Assembly (NCBI GenBank): GCA_902551865.1
Contig: CACDES010000002.1
Coordinates: 1 to 58,959 of the forward strand
Length of the DNA stretch: 58,959 nt
Direction of reading: 5' to 3'
From: an uncultured Pelagibacteraceae bacterium
GTDB lineage: Bacteria; Pseudomonadota; Alphaproteobacteria; Pelagibacterales; Pelagibacteraceae
Below the pieces are notes generated by a model that worked only from the letters and a program-made list of their open reading frames with translations, was not told the DNA's origin and made no database searches. The number at the start of each line of letters is the position of its first letter. The stretch's first letter is position 1. The position numbers were made by a program, and so were the translations under genes. Positions 58,711-58,959 of this stretch are shown here, piece by piece.

Positions 58711-58959
58711 TTATTCAATTAGGGCTTTTTCTGGTGGAGTATATTGTAAATTGAATGCTTCTGCCACTCCTTTGAATGTAATTTTGCCCTTATATACATT
58801 TAAACCAGCTAAATAATTTTTATTTTCTTTTAAGGTTTTTTTATAACCCTGATCAGCTAGTTTAATTAATAATGGTAAAGTTGCTTTATTTAAAGCCATT
58901 GTAGAAGTTCTAGGCACGCCGCCAGGCATATTAGCTACACAATAATGAACTACATCATC
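58711..58959 (-). CDS. ald: Alanine dehydrogenase, truncated by window edge (C-terminal 82 aa)
   Basis: [64 protein letters not shown]. Confidence 0.9.
   Translation of the reverse strand, partial: DDVVHYCVANMPGGVPRTSTMALNKATLPLLIKLADQGYKKTLKENKNYLAGLNVYKGKITFKGVAEAFNLQYTPPEKALIE

Noticed and set aside
1-58959. CRISPR arrays, prophage, transposons, toxin-antitoxin or restriction systems
   Set aside because: No regularly spaced repeats, integrase, transposase, nuclease or methylase pairs found on either strand.

Overview
AT-rich, very compactly coded bacterial chromosome segment. Gene content, low GC and gene order suggest a SAR11/Pelagibacterales-type alphaproteobacterium; this is inferred by eye with no database search. 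The window is mostly core metabolism: purCSQL-bolA-grxD, rpsD, cimA, cysS, nadE, class II aroG, glmS, prpBC, argE, nrdAB, a phosphohexomutase, dus, rpoZ. There are two ABC importers: a polyamine-type PotABCD-like system next to DoeA/EutA-like genes, and a HisJQM-like system with no local ATPase. From about 50.7 to 58.3 kb lies a surface-polysaccharide island containing a tRNA-Met(CAU). No rRNA, CRISPR array, transposase, integrase or prophage was seen. The most interesting locus is a tightly coupled operon, mtnP-mtnA-(secreted dienelactone-hydrolase-like gene)-class II aldolase-speD::speE fusion, divergent from apt. It looks like a closed spermidine/methylthioadenosine recycling module using a FucA-like aldolase, consistent with a DHAP-shunt-type route. 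Other leads: near-identical hairpins placed 8-10 nt before the permease start codon in both ABC operons; two NrdR-box-like sites exactly 31 bp apart upstream of nrdAB; a GlmU without its N-terminal pyrophosphorylase domain; and eight convergent gene junctions that all have essentially no intergenic DNA.
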